The position numbers and the translations under genes are program-made. Shown here in pieces: positions 45,813-56,295 of a DNA stretch of 64,000 bases. The DNA is from Anaspis maculata (Eukaryota; Arthropoda; Insecta; Coleoptera; Scraptiidae): NCBI GenBank assembly GCA_949128115.1, contig OX421961.1:85109277-85173276 (forward strand). Direction: 5' to 3'. The notes under the pieces are model-generated. The model made no database searches. It saw nothing but the letters and a program-made list of their open reading frames with translations, and had not been told where the DNA came from. Numbering within the stretch: position 1 is the stretch's first letter; each line of letters opens with the position of its first letter.

Positions 45813-46024
45813 TATCCCATACACTTTCTATTTTCAGTAGAATGACTTTTTGGATAAAAAATAAAGTGACAAGCTGCAGGGCTACAGCTACGGCAGATAG
45901 CACCTGCAAAGTTTTGGAGCGAAACTATCAGCGGCCATCGGCCGTATTCTCCCAGCGCCCCAGCTTGTTACGTTATTTTTGATCCAAAAAGTCATTCCAC
46001 TGAAAATAGAAAGTGTATGGGATA
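45813..46024. mobile_element. MITE in the intron just upstream of the homeobox exon
   Basis: TATCCCATACACTTTCTATT with TTCAGTAGAATGACTTTT is inverted at the right end. Same family as 7661-7868. The left end is only about 75 bp from the acceptor site. Confidence 0.8.
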
Positions 46025-46160
46025 CAGTTAGTTACGTTATCGATGCCGATCGTGCAGACTCCGTGTACAGGGTCGAAACGGAAAATACAATTGAAAATTC
46101 AAGAGAACAGATGAAATCATGTATGTATCTAAATAATTTACTATCATGTGTATAGGACTA

Positions 46161-47070
46161 TACAGGGTGTCCGTTTTTCGAGGCTAAGCATGGGTATCTC
46201 GCTTATCTTTAGAGATACAGAGTCGGTTAAATTAGAAAAAAGTTGCGAATTTTTATGACGATCAATGATCCGAAAAGATATTTCACTTGTCAGTTTTAGT
46301 TTTCGAGATATCGAGAAAAAACAGAAATTTGTAATTTTTGTTTTTATTTTTTATTTGAAAAACGGTTGAAGGTAGCTTTTTCTAACTAAGACATTGTACA
46401 GGCACTTTTGTAAGGGGAATCCATTGTTGCCAAAATCTTCATTCTAGCTTTCAAAACAACCGAGATATGACATTCACCTTTTTTTTCTCTTATGGGCGCC
46501 ATATTGGATTTTGTCATATTTGAATACAATATTTTTTTCTGGTTACAACGATGTGTCACATGCCACTGTTGAATTCATGCTTTCAAGCAAAAAATTATTG
46601 TTGAGTGCTTTGGAAACAAAATCAGCACCGAAACAAAAAAAACGTAAATGTTAAACATTTATTCAACAGTGACATGTGATACATCGTTGTAACCAGAAAA
46701 GAATACCGTATTCAAAAATATCAAAATCCAATATGGCGCCCATTAGAGCAAAAAGTTGAATGTCGTATCTCGGTTGTTTTGAAAGCTAGAATAAAGATTT
46801 TGGCAGCTTTGAATTCCCCTTGAAAAAGTGCCATGACAATGTCAGATTAGAAAAGGCCACCTTCAACCGTTTTTTGAATAAAAAATAAAAACAAAAATTC
46901 AAATTCCTGTTTTCTCACGATATCTCAAAAACTAAAATCGATACGTCAAATTTCTTTTTGGATCATTGATCGTCATGAAAATGCGCAACTTTTTCCTAAT
47001 TTAACCGACTTTGTATCTCTCAAGATAAGCGAGATACCCATGCTTAGCCTCGAAAAACGGACACCCTGTA
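46161..47070. repeat. 910-bp TACAGGGTG palindrome, TA-flanked, in the homeobox intron
   Basis: TA|TACAGGGTGTCCGTTTTTC at the left and GAAAAACGGACACCCTGTA|TA at the right. The arms match for about 430 bp (AAGCATGGGTATCTCGCTTA, GATCAATGATCC, TCCAATATGGCGCCCAT). The spacer is near 46600. TA duplications suggest a mariner-type MITE. No transposase. Confidence 0.8.
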
Positions 47071-47721
47071 TAGGTATCCCGAAATTCACGCCCTCGGAGT
47101 CTAGGAGAGTTCATAGAACTCTTCAAACGTGTCAGAAACATCTTGAAAAATCAGGTCTGTCATTTGTCATTTTGGAAGATAAATGGAGAATGGAGGATTG
47201 AACTGCGGTCCTTCGATCCTTTGTGTATTCGTTCGTTTGTTATTAATATGTAGGTAGATTCAAGCAAAGTCGTTGGGGTAGAATAACGCGTAACAAAATT
47301 AAATACCAATCACGGCATGTGTATTGAATGTTTATTTATTTCTATAAGCTTTCTACAAGTACAGGGTGAGTCAGAAACTTCTAACAATTTTTCCTCTCCA
47401 AAATTCATCCCAACCCTTTGTTCGATTCTTCAACCGATGTCGAGCAGAAGATCCCACGGTTTTGCGCCAAGGAATTTCCCAGAGAAATTGAATTTTTCTA
47501 CTCTGTCACCAACAGAGCCATCAATCGAATCTTTTGGAAGAAGACAACTGGAAGGGCTCAAAAGACCTCCCACTTCTACCATCCATATCTTCAAAAATAA
47601 AAGACCCAATGTTTCTTCAACATTTTTCTGGCATTTTTAGAGCAATTTCGAAAACTTTCAAGTCACCAGTATATTTCTGATCTTATGATGTTTATTTAGA
47701 CACAGCAAATATTTTCGGAAA
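47071..47721. other. Stretch without a gene
   Basis: Contains a lone GTACAGGGTGAGTCAGAAAC near 47358 without a visible partner. The 107-codon plus frame at 47317-47640 shows no recognised family. Confidence 0.4.
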
Positions 47722-48033
47722 TCTTTTTTTTTGCGGTGGGCGGGTATCCGTGTAGTCACTGGGAGTACCTCCTTAGCGCCGCCTTGGTACTCTAAGCGCG
47801 ACGCCGGGTGATTTACACACCACCCACCATTTTATGGATGCATCAACAGCGAGGTTATTAGCACCCTTTTTTTGGTGTTCTCGTTTCACAATTTTTCCCT
47901 TGACGTGACTGTACGGTGGTACACGCCAAGGTGTTAAAGAGCGCATGAAAATTTCTACCTGGCTCGAGCCGGATTCGAACCCATGATCCCTGGAATTGCT
48001 TCCAAGACGGAGTCCGCCGCGCTACCGGCCGGG
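47722..48033 (-). mobile_element. tRNA-derived SINE with perfect 8-bp duplication
   Basis: On the minus strand it starts GGCCGGTAGCGCGGCGGAC, containing a box A-like TAGCGCGGCGGA. Box B follows as GGGTTCGAATCC, then a body with GGTACACGCCAAGG-type sequence, and a tail of A's (T9 on the plus strand at 47723-47731). TTCGGAAA flanks both ends (47714-47721 and 48034-48041). Box order, oligo(A) tail and target duplication together make the SINE call firm. It is unrelated in body to the SINE at 33493. Confidence 0.85.
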
Positions 48034-48499
48034 TTCGGAAAGGTTGATTTTCTTACAAATATTTATTTCAATTCTTGGTAATCAGTTTGGCCCCCGTACA
48101 CGCGACGCCTGCACAAGTCCTCGTGCATACCCATCTGTGTATACCTACTCAAAGTCAAAATTAGTTCTCAGATGAATACCAAAATCCATTTTACTATCGA
48201 CTGTTCCACACAACATACTTCTGACTAATGAATGCACGTGAAACCTTCGAGTTGAACCAATGAAATCAGTTTGATAGCGATATATTTGCAATTTTTTTCA
48301 TTTGAATTTGAAACGTTCTCTATATTTTAATAAATTTTACGTTTGGAATATTCTCCGCAAATACCACTCGACTCTAATAACTCTAGTAAACTCTAATAAG
48401 TTTTTAAGGAATTCACCGAGTGTGAAATGGTCCCTTCATTATATGACGTAATCCCGACAGCGAAGCTTCCGAGATAGTTCGAAGATTTTATCGATAAAA
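48034..48499. other. Intergenic, no gene
   Basis: AT-rich, no supported feature. The right part (from about 48395) is adjacent to, but does not clearly pair with, the palindrome that follows. Confidence 0.4.
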
Positions 48500-50110
48500 C
48501 GGTTACCCTGGGTTGCACCAAAAAAAATACACAATTTACGCTAATAAACTGCTCACAGATTGAAGTGGATATTTTTAAAAACAGGTTTTTTTGAAATCGC
48601 CAAAAAAAATCTTGAAAATCACTCGATTGTGAAACCGCTGGCACTGTTTTGAAGGAAAATGTCAATATTTTCAAGAACTACTGAAGTCCCCCACAAAAAT
48701 CACATGGATATGTCTAATACAGGGAGATAAAAAAAGTCGTTCAGTTTTGCTCTCATGCAGGAGATTGTTCATCCACCCTGTACACCTATATTTACTTGGA
48801 TCTTATAGTCTGTAGCTTATGTAACTCGTTAGTTTTAATTTTTTTGCTTTCCGTTGCGTACTTACCGAAATAGAGCCTTTCTACTTTCCAAAGTCATTTT
48901 GTCGATGAATAAATCCGGGGGGCTACTGGATTTTTTGGTACTTACAAAACAATGTCACTTGGTACTTTCAGAACGATTGTTTGAGCAGATTTCAAATGGA
49001 AGACTATATCAAAATATACAGGGTGTCGCATGACTAAAGAAATTTGTTTTTGACACCTTATTACAGGTTGTAGAAAATTTCACTTTTCAATCTTACAATT
49101 TTATGTCTAACAAGAAGAGATCTTCCATTACTGAAATTATTCCCGGGCGACCTTCTCCATGTGTGATTCGGGCACTGCCAGTGGCTTGGAGTCGTCTCTT
49201 TGCCCACCGATGACACTTTGTGATGCGTTCACTAAATTGGCAAATTCTCTTTGCCTTGTACCATTCCACAAGATATTTGCCACGATACCGAACTTACCTG
49301 GAGTTGATCTTTGCAACGACATTTTGCTACTGATAATTTCGAAATAAAATGAATCTCATAAATGATTTTTTTTGCGACACCCTGTATAATCAGATGGTTG
49401 AGACGCCATACCTCCGTTAATTTTGAAATCTGCGCAGAAAATCGTTCCTAAAGTACCAAGTGGCATTGCTTAGTACAAAAAAAAATCCAGTAGCGCCCGG
49501 ATTTAGTAGATTCATCGATAAAACGACTTTGGAAAGTGAAAAGGCTATATTTCGGTAATTACGCAACGGGAAGCGAAAAACTAAAAACTGACGAGTTACA
49601 TAAGCTACAGACTATAAGATCCAAGTAAATATAGGTGTACAGGGTGGATAAACAATCTCCTGCACAAGAGTAAAAAAGAACAAAACTGAACGACTTTTTT
49701 CATCACCCTGTATTAGACATATCCATGTGATTTTTGTGGAGGACTTCAGTAGTTCTTGAAAATATTGACATTTTTCTTCAAAATAGTGCAAGCGGTTTCA
49801 CAATCGAGTAATTTTCAAGAATTTTTTGGCGATTTTAAGAAAACCTCTTTTTGAAAATATCCACTTCAATTTGTGAGCAATTTATGCACTTTACTAATAC
49901 GAATACGAATACGAGATTAAATTGGTTTCACTCTGGCCAATCTTAGAAGGTTGAGCATGGGAAATGCATAAAATCTTTAGCTTATCAAGCATTAGATCAT
50001 TTTCTTTTGAGAAACCAGATTCTTTGTTATTCACAAACAAGTACTCAATGAAAAAAAATCACTAATCTAGTAATATCTAAATTGAGCGTTGGTGCAACCC
50101 AGGGTGAGCT
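48500..50110. repeat. 1.6-kb concentric palindrome with four nested terminal motifs
   Basis: Outer pair: ACCCTGGGTTGCACC (about 48507) and GGTGCAACCCAGGGT (about 50092). Next pair: TAATACAGGGAGATAAAAAA (48717) with TTTTTTCATCACCCTGTATTA (about 49695). Next: GTTCATCCACCCTGTACACC (48769) with GGTGTACAGGGTGGATAAAC (about 49634). Innermost: ATATACAGGGTGTCGCA (49013) with TGCGACACCCTGTATAAT (49373). The right arm between about 49895 and 50085 has no counterpart, which suggests an insertion or left-arm deletion. Confidence 0.75.
49017..49386. mobile_element. Innermost TACAGGGTG element of the concentric palindrome
   Basis: TA flanks TACAGGGTGTCGCA and its inverse. Unlike the outer layers, the 370-bp interior is not clearly palindromic and contains opposed short frames at 49137-49347. 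It may be a separate mariner-type MITE inserted at the old centre. Confidence 0.55.
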
Positions 50111-50958
50111 TTGTGATGTTACATAAGATAAAAATCACTCGATTTATGAGAAAGTGAAACGTTGACAAGAAAATCAGTACTTTCAGGATATTTATAAAAC
50201 GAATCAGGATTTCTGAAAATCGCTTGCTAGATCTCCATTATACAGGTGGTCCAGGAATTATTTGAAGAATTTCAATGATCGATAGAGCACGAAAAACCAA
50301 TAAGAACAAATCGAGGAACAAACTAAAAACCATACATCAAAAATGCATATTAACGGAGATATAGCCTGTAAAAGTTGAAGGTAATAAACCGTTTTTCTTG
50401 TACCCACATATTAGAAAGAGCGTTTGTTGGAGAAATAGGTTGTACAACCCTTTGTTTCAAGTCCATTTTGGTGCAAATGGCAAACACCTTCGCATTGACG
50501 GTGAATGCAAAGATGTGTGCCATTTGCACCAAAATATAGTGCTACCGCAGTGCTCCGCGTCGTTAAATCTGCGATTCCATCCAAAATTATCATTGATGAT
50601 AATCATACCACTTGTTAAATTATTACTGAAAGTATGAACAATAATTGATATATTCTCGTTTTTTATCAACATTTAGGACTTATTGTAATATTTGAATGAA
50701 TAATAACATCAGGTAAGTAAAAAAGAGATAGGTACACGCATTTACATCGATATAAATTATACCTAAGTCAAGGTAGATAAGCTGGGATATTTCCGAGGAT
50801 ATTTCTATCAAGGTATTTTTCATAAAATATACAAGAAAACAATGTTATAGTATAATGCAAAAAAAATCAATTTCTATCGGATCACAAATAACAAGGTAGG
50901 TATTGTTGTGTTCGATTCGCTGATCCGTTTATGTATCGTGTGATCAAAATGAATTTTC
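50111..50958. other. Repeat-derived stretch with a hairpin at 50459-50545
   Basis: CATTTTGGTGCAAATGGCA and its inverse TGCCATTTGCACCAAAAT form a hairpin, with the further inner match CATTGACGGTGAATG. The sequence from ATACAGGTGGTCCAGGAATT (50244) resembles the repeat beginning near 25340. No gene. Confidence 0.5.
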
Positions 50959-50959
50959 A

Positions 50960-51165
50960 ATTTAGGTAGGCTGTGCTCTAGCCAAATGCAGCTTCAACCC
51001 CTGAATTTGACCAGGCAAGAACCTGACTAAATTAAAGCTGTATACGCAGGGTATCAATATTTCTCTCTCAAAAATAGAGATAAAAAAGAGATATCTATAG
51101 AGTTTTTGATGGGATTCCAATAAATGTTTGACCCTCTTGTTTCCGGTTGGATTACCCCACATTTT
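50960..51165 (-). repeat. Dispersed repeat, uninterrupted relative of 5140-5410
   Basis: GTATACGCAGGGTATCAATA and TTGATGGGATTCCAATAAATG are the inverse of blocks at 5385-5405 and 5175-5195. This copy lacks the 144-bp MITE and so shows the pre-insertion state. Confidence 0.65.
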
Positions 51166-51717
51166 TTTTAGAAGCCGAATAGCCCTATAACACTGAAAAA
51201 GTTTCTAAAGGATTACCGTATAAAAAAGTTGAGTTTTCATCTTCATTTTTGAGGTAAAAATCCTCAAAATAATTTTGACCCGCTGAGAATACAGCCTTGA
51301 GAATTATTTATTTTATCACACGATACAATCGTAATCGTGCGCGACTAAAAAAAAATGTTGTGAACTAATAATACTCTTTCGGCGAGTAGCCAGGGACTTT
51401 GGAGTGATTTTGAGCGTGGCGTTTCTTCGGGAAAATGGTTAGCTTAATTGAAAATTCAAATCTCGAAAATCCAATTTTTGATTTTTTTCCGAAATACGAG
51501 TAGTCTTCCGCTGAAAATAGGGAAAGCGAATGCGCGTACCCAATTGTTTGAAATGAAATTCCCGAAATTCCGCAGTGTTGGTGACACTATTTCAAAATAT
51601 TTCAATTTTAGAAAATTGGGAAAAAATTCCTGGAATCTACCTAACTCGCTACCTGAAAAATCTGCACGTTTGGTTAAAAAAAATTTACAAAAAATTGGCA
51701 AATCAAGTACAGTTGGG
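51166..51717. other. Stretch without a recognised gene
   Basis: Contains mutually overlapping short frames around 51448-51792 caused by inverted GAAATTCCCGAAATTCCG-type words. I do not support them as genes. Confidence 0.4.
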
Positions 51718-51859
51718 AGCGAAATGATTCATACGGCACCGCTAGAAAGTCGGCTGGATTTCAGAAATGTTAGCTGCTTGGATTGTTTTTGATTAGATAA
51801 CATTTCTGAATTCTGAAATCCAGCCGACTTTTTAGCGGTGCCGTATGAATCATTTCGCT
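51718..51859. mobile_element. 142-bp hairpin MITE
   Basis: AGCGAAATGATTCATACGGC and ACCGCTAGAAAGTCGGCTGG in the left arm are inverted in the right arm with very few differences. The arms are about 60 bp. Confidence 0.75.
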
Positions 51860-51964
51860 CTCAATGTACCTATACCTACATGCATGATTAACTGAAAATC
51901 AGCATTATACTTCTGCATTATTATAAATTCTGACAAAATTGTATGTGGACTAATGGAGATTTTT

Positions 51965-52062
51965 CCAGACAAGACGAGACGAGACGAGATGAGACTCGCA
52001 AGACTCGAGACGAGACCAGACCTCAGTCTTTGGATTGTCTCGTCCCGTCTCGTCTCGCGGCA
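51965..52062. repeat. GAGAC simple repeat with inverted half
   Basis: GACGAGACGAGACGAGA on the left and TCTCGTCCCGTCTCGTCTC on the right form a low-complexity hairpin. Confidence 0.8.
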
Positions 52063-52194
52063 ACACTAGATGTGCCTTCGGGCACTGCAGACGCTCTTTC
52101 TAAGATGTGATGTTACTGATGATGTTTCTTGGCAAAGGAGAAGAATCGGTTTGTTTGCCGACTGACGCGCGTTCTTTTCAGCTGTGGGCTTTCT

Positions 52195-52289
52195 AAACTA
52201 TGAACCGTCCAACCACTCCAACCTATACGAACATTTTAAGCTATCGACCGAGCTATGAACTTTCTAAGCTACGGACCATTCGAAGGTAT
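52195..52289. repeat. Degenerate minisatellite, left part
   Basis: Loose 14-16 bp units of TTCTAAGCTAYGRACC form. The array continues at 55442-55600 after the inserted LTR and Tc1-like element. Confidence 0.6.
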
Positions 52290-53290
52290 TGTTACGAGCG
52301 GCAAGACTATTGCGTGCAATCAGGGGCACACCACGCGGTCTTTCTAGACTGTTTGAGTGTTCGCATAAGATCGCAGTGTACAAGTGCGAAGCTCTAGTGC
52401 ATTCCAAAAAATACACGAAGGTTTGGACCGTTGAAATTTACGCAGAAAGTTAAACTTGAGAGTATATAGGACACATCTGTCCATTTGGCGAAGGTGCCGA
52501 TTCACAGCACGTTGGGATTGCACGCGAAAGGTGTATGATTTTTCGGGAGTCGCACAGTGGTCCATTTTACGAATCTAGCGGGACAAAAATAGGAAACATC
52601 GACATTTTTTTACACTTGTTTAACTTAGTATTCGATAAAATAGACATATCAAAGAACCTAGTTTCGTTTTTTATACTACCCTGTATAGGCCATAGTGTAG
52701 TTATTCTTCAGACTTGAAGTTGACATGACTACACGCAAGAAAAAATCCCTCTCGCGTTACCTTCTTTCAACGATTCAAAATAATTACCCACAGATTTCCA
52801 AAAAATCTAGAATTTCACTTATACTCAAGTACATATATGTGCTTCTGCTTACATATTTTGTTTTGGTTTAATTGACGTTAGTTTAGACTCAGCAGTGGTT
52901 TCAATACAACCGTGCAAGAATGGCCTAACATTCACTTATATCTGGACCTACAGCTCGAACGCTGTGGAACTTCGTTATAATTTTTGTACCATTATAGGGC
53001 CAATTCTGTATCAAACCCGTTTGAATTTAAAGACCGTTAAAAGAAAATCAGCCAATCGTGAAGCCCATTTCTGATCGTTCCTAGGTGACCGACGCCTTTA
53101 AAAATTTTAAGGGGCCTTTAAATTTTACAGAATTGCCACTTATGTAGCTCTTATTGATCTCTTTTGAATCCCATAAAATTTGGGTGCAGCCACTTGCAGC
53201 TGAGGTCTTTATTTCAATTTTCAGATGTGTGTAATTTGAGGAAAAATATTTTTTGAAATTTGGATCAGCCAAAATGAAGATTCTGAAGGG

Positions 53291-53439
53291 ATGGAAGACC
53301 TCCTTCAAACTCTTCTATTATCTCCTGATCCGGTCATCAATAGCTATAGAGCAAAAAACTTGAAATCCAGGAAAAACTGTCACCGGAAGTTAAAAAATCT
53401 TGAAAAACCCTACATTCAAAGTTGTTCTATAAAGTAAGA
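53291..53439 (+). pseudogene. Possible transposase C-terminal remnant in element B
   Basis: A frame reading MEDLLQTLLLSPDPVINSYR, then lysine/arginine-rich sequence, to a stop at about 53439. The phrase LL.SPDP.I.SYR followed by a basic tail resembles the C-terminus of the same uncharacterised arthropod proteins whose N-terminal half appears in element A, as I remember that family. The fragment is short and no catalytic region precedes it in frame, so the assignment is tentative. Confidence 0.35.
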
Positions 53440-53639
53440 TAGAGAAGAGCTCGTCTTTGGCGTCGGACGAAGACTAGATATAACTGTTTCTCTACTATTG
53501 TTCATATGTAAATCACCTGTAAGTTACGCATTATGATGGTGAAAAATTATGTTTTTTTTTTCAATTATTTGCAGTAAAGTTCATTTCAGTGGAAGAATTT
53601 TCTCTTTTTTTTAATAATCTAGTGCATATAATTACAACC

Positions 53640-53910
53640 TAAAACCAAATTTTTCAAGATTTACTAGACCCTTATTATTTGAGGATTTTTTCTAATAATC
53701 TTACGGTTGAATATTACCCGAATCTTAATCCGCAGAATTTTACGATGGGTTATTTCAATTTCCATCCCTTAATAAGGACCCTTCTATTATGAGGATTTTT
53801 TTCATCATTTTTCCAATAATCTTGTAACTGAATACTATCCGAATCCAAATTTTCAAAATTTTACCAGGTTATTCCAATTTTCATCCCCCCCCCCCCCCCC
53901 CCCCGCAAAA
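53640..53910. repeat. Two tandem subterminal repeats and a C homopolymer in element B
   Basis: Units of about 130 bp near 53642 and 53770 share GACCCTT.TATTATTTGAGGA, ATAATCTT.C.GTTGAATA and CCGAATC. The second ends in about 20 consecutive C's (53886-53904). It recalls the subterminal tandem repeats of element A. Confidence 0.65.
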
Positions 53911-54309
53911 AAAACCTCTTTTGTAAGTGATGGATTTTTATAAATATTTTTTTTGTATTGTCGACCTCTTTATGGGTATATTCATGAGAAAGTAGGTACT
54001 TTTTATTTTTGTCCCGCTAGATTGATGAAATGGACCACTGTGAGTCGCCTAGAAACCGTATGGACCGATAGAAGGTTCGAGAACACTAGTCGGAGAAATA
54101 TATAAGCACTACGGATCGGCCTACGGGTGGTATTGAGTCCAAAAAGATAGCGAGCGGATAGAAGCAAGTCGTACCAGCGATATTCTCAAGCGTAAATAAT
54201 TGTCGGGTCGTATTTATTGTAGTACGCAGTAATAAACAGTGTGTGTTTTAAAACGATCGTCTCGATTATAAACGAGCCTAAACGCGAAATACGTAACAGT
54301 ATTAACGTA

Positions 54310-55439
54310 TGGTCCGAAAGTTTTGGGAAATTGTTTAACACGTGCCATCTCGGTCTATAAAACCAAGGATCGTATCTCCTATCACGCCATCACGGTCTAT
54401 GAGACCAAGGTTGTGGTGAGTCGCTGGCGCCGTCTCGGTCTATAAGACCGTGTCACAAAGTCGATCCCACAGCGCCACGGACGTGTTTTAATACGGACAT
54501 ACTCATGCATTCAGACCGAGTCGGCCACAGGGAACCTTTGGCACGGCCCAGTTTCAGTCTGACATGTCTTCCAAGAAACGAGCCAATTCCCCATATGTGA
54601 GAGGGCGCGAATATTTTTTTTAGACATTTTGACGGTTGAAACACAATTGCGCATGCACTATCGAGACCGAGAAGTAGACCGCGGCGGCGGTGAATGATCG
54701 TCGGCTTTCAATCCCGCCAGCTCGGTCTATAAGACCGAGTCATTTTTTCATGTTTCATTGCGCCATTTTTAAAAAAATTTGAAAAACGAACTTATCTCTC
54801 AACTTCATTTATAGAGTTCTATCATTGGCACCGAATGGCCCCAGGGGAAAATTTGGCTCAAAACATCTTGGCGTGGTGGGAAATATAGGCTAAAACACCA
54901 TGGCAGTCAACGTGTTAAAGCTAATAACTTTTTCTGAATAATCTTTATTTTTTAACTTGATACTGCAAAAATTAACACTATATATAACAATAACAAAATC
55001 ATTCATTCGATTAATTTCAATTTTCATCTGCCATGTTCCATAATAGGTACTCCAGGATCAATTTCTCCAATGCGAAATTCTCTAATGTTATTGAAAAATG
55101 CGACGCCGTAATTGGTCTTTATTTTTCATTTGCAGCTTTCCATCCCTTGTCGTATACTACCCTGCTCAATACTTACTAAAAATCTTATGTTGGTCGAGCT
55201 TGCGGTACATTGGGAGGCAGGAGCTCAGAGAAATTAATCCTGTTGTTGTCTAGAGAATGATTGAACATGGCAGAAAAAAACTGAGAGCCATCAAAGATAA
55301 TGGCCCGTTTTCAATATGTTGATTATGAATTTGGTATTGTTATAGATGATGTTAGTTTTTGCAATATCAAGTTACAAAATTAATACTATCCAAAAAAAAG
55401 TTATCAACTTTTATAAAATTTCCCAAAACTTTCGGACCA
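54310..55439. mobile_element. Tc1/mariner-like element, TA-flanked
   Basis: TA|TGGTCCGAAAGTTTTGGGAA at the left, with the inverse TTCCCAAAACTTTCGGACCA|TA at the right. The CCGAAAGTTTTGGGA-type terminus is characteristic of Tc1-like elements. The interior contains a piggyBac-like MITE, and no transposase frame remains. Confidence 0.75.
54339..54914. mobile_element. piggyBac-like MITE with CGGTCTATAAGACCG palindromes
   Basis: TTAA at 54335-54338 and 54915-54918. The termini CACGTGCCATCTCGG / CCATGGCAGTCAACGTG are related to the MITE at 32718-33109 (CACGTT...CTGCCA). CTCGGTCTATAAGACCG or a variant recurs at about 54350, 54391, 54431 and 54720. Non-coding. Confidence 0.65.
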
Positions 55440-55441
55440 TA

Positions 55442-55601
55442 CGTTATATGTTTTCTAAGCTACGGGCATTCTAAGCTATCGACTCTCTGAGGTGTGAACA
55501 TTCTAAGCTACGAACGTTTCTAGTCATGGACCGTTCTAAGCTATGAACCTCCTAACCTAGGAACATTCTAAAAGACCATTCTATTTCCAAGCTAACAATT
55601 T
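55442..55601. repeat. Degenerate minisatellite, right part
   Basis: Units such as TTCTAAGCTACGGGCA, TTCTAAGCTATCGACT and TTCTAAGCTATGAACC, continuing the array at 52195-52289. Confidence 0.65.
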
Positions 55602-56016
55602 TCTAACGTTATAGAACGTGCGAATAAGACCCATCTGTACAATTGGCGGAGGTGCCGTGCTTCGATAGCTTGCCGGAACATACTCAAACCCAATGAACTT
55701 TTTCTAGAGCCCTCGCGAATGAACTGGCGGCCAATGCTGAAATTTACCGTAACACGCGTAGAATATTCTCGAGTACAGTACGCAAGTACCTATACGTACC
55801 TATATATTTATCAAAAATGCGAGCAGGGCCAGGGCAAGCCAAATTTGAATTCGCGACGGAAGTGAATACATTAGCGAGGGTAAACAAAGCGATATCTAAG
55901 TAAGAGCGATAATTTATTTGACGTGTATTCAGTAGTACCTATGCACTAATGAATAATGTGTGTTTAAACCTTCGTCTCTCAATTATTATCAAAGTACCCA
56001 ACGCAAATTTGTAACA
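55602..56016 (+). mobile_element. Degenerate LTR 3' part
   Basis: Contains the family landmarks ATCTGTACAATTGGCGGAGG, CACTAATGAATAATGTGTGT (eroded AATAAACAGTGTG) and the end CAAATTTGTAACA. The TGTTACG start is not recognisable. Confidence 0.6.
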
Positions 56017-56295
56017 ATATTTTAGGATGAAGAACGGGAACTGCTCCAAGAGACGTACATATTTGGAAGTCAAAGATATATTTAATGTTACCTATACCTA
56101 CTGTATAGGTTGGTTGCAAGGTTTTTTTGTTATTAAAATGGATTTTGAATTTTGTATTGCCGACGAATATGCGGATGGTCCAAGCCAGACAATAATTATT
56201 ATTTTAATCAATGAGTTTTATCACGTTGTTAATTTCATGTATAAGTTGTGCTAAAAATGGACTGGCGCCCAATTCTAATTACGTAAAATATTTAG

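Larger units (their letters stand above)
52553..54042. mobile_element. Element B: transposon with 23-RSS-like termini at both ends
   Basis: Starts CACAGTGGTCCATTTTACG and ends with the inverse of CACAGTGGTCCATTTCATC. The 5-bp duplication AGTCG lies at 52548-52552 and 54043-54047, and other LTR copies lack the insert. At each end CACAGTG is followed by exactly 23 bases and then ACAAAAATA. The RSS consensus is CACAGTG, 12 or 23, ACAAAAACC, so heptamer 7/7 and nonamer 7/9. Bases 13-23 of the spacer (AATCTAGCGGG) are also identical at the two ends. Transib elements are known to have CACWATG-like ends, a 23-bp-type spacing and 5-bp duplications. The interior is 1.4 kb with one transposase-like tail (53291-53439), tandem repeats and a C tract, so it is non-autonomous. 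Confidence 0.75.
52290..54298 (+). mobile_element. Solo LTR split by element B
   Basis: Starts TGTTACGAGCGGCAAG and ends CGCGAAATACGTAACA, with GTAT on both sides (52286-52289, 54299-54302). Removing the 1490-bp insertion and one AGTCG leaves an LTR of about 514 bp, like 38748-39261. TATATAA near 54099 and AGTAATAAACAG near 54228 are the promoter and polyadenylation landmarks. Confidence 0.88.

Noticed and set aside
47722..48033. Functional tRNA gene
   Set aside because: Boxes A and B are present, but no acceptor-stem pairing closes the head, and an oligo(A) tail and target duplication mark a SINE.
52553..54042. hAT element (CAGTGG start)
   Set aside because: If the end is moved to CAGTGG the flanking octamers (GAGTCGCA and TGAGTCGC) do not match, whereas CACAGTGG ends give perfect 5-bp duplications in both element A and element B. 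In B alone, a 7-bp GAGTCGC reading is also possible, but A excludes it.
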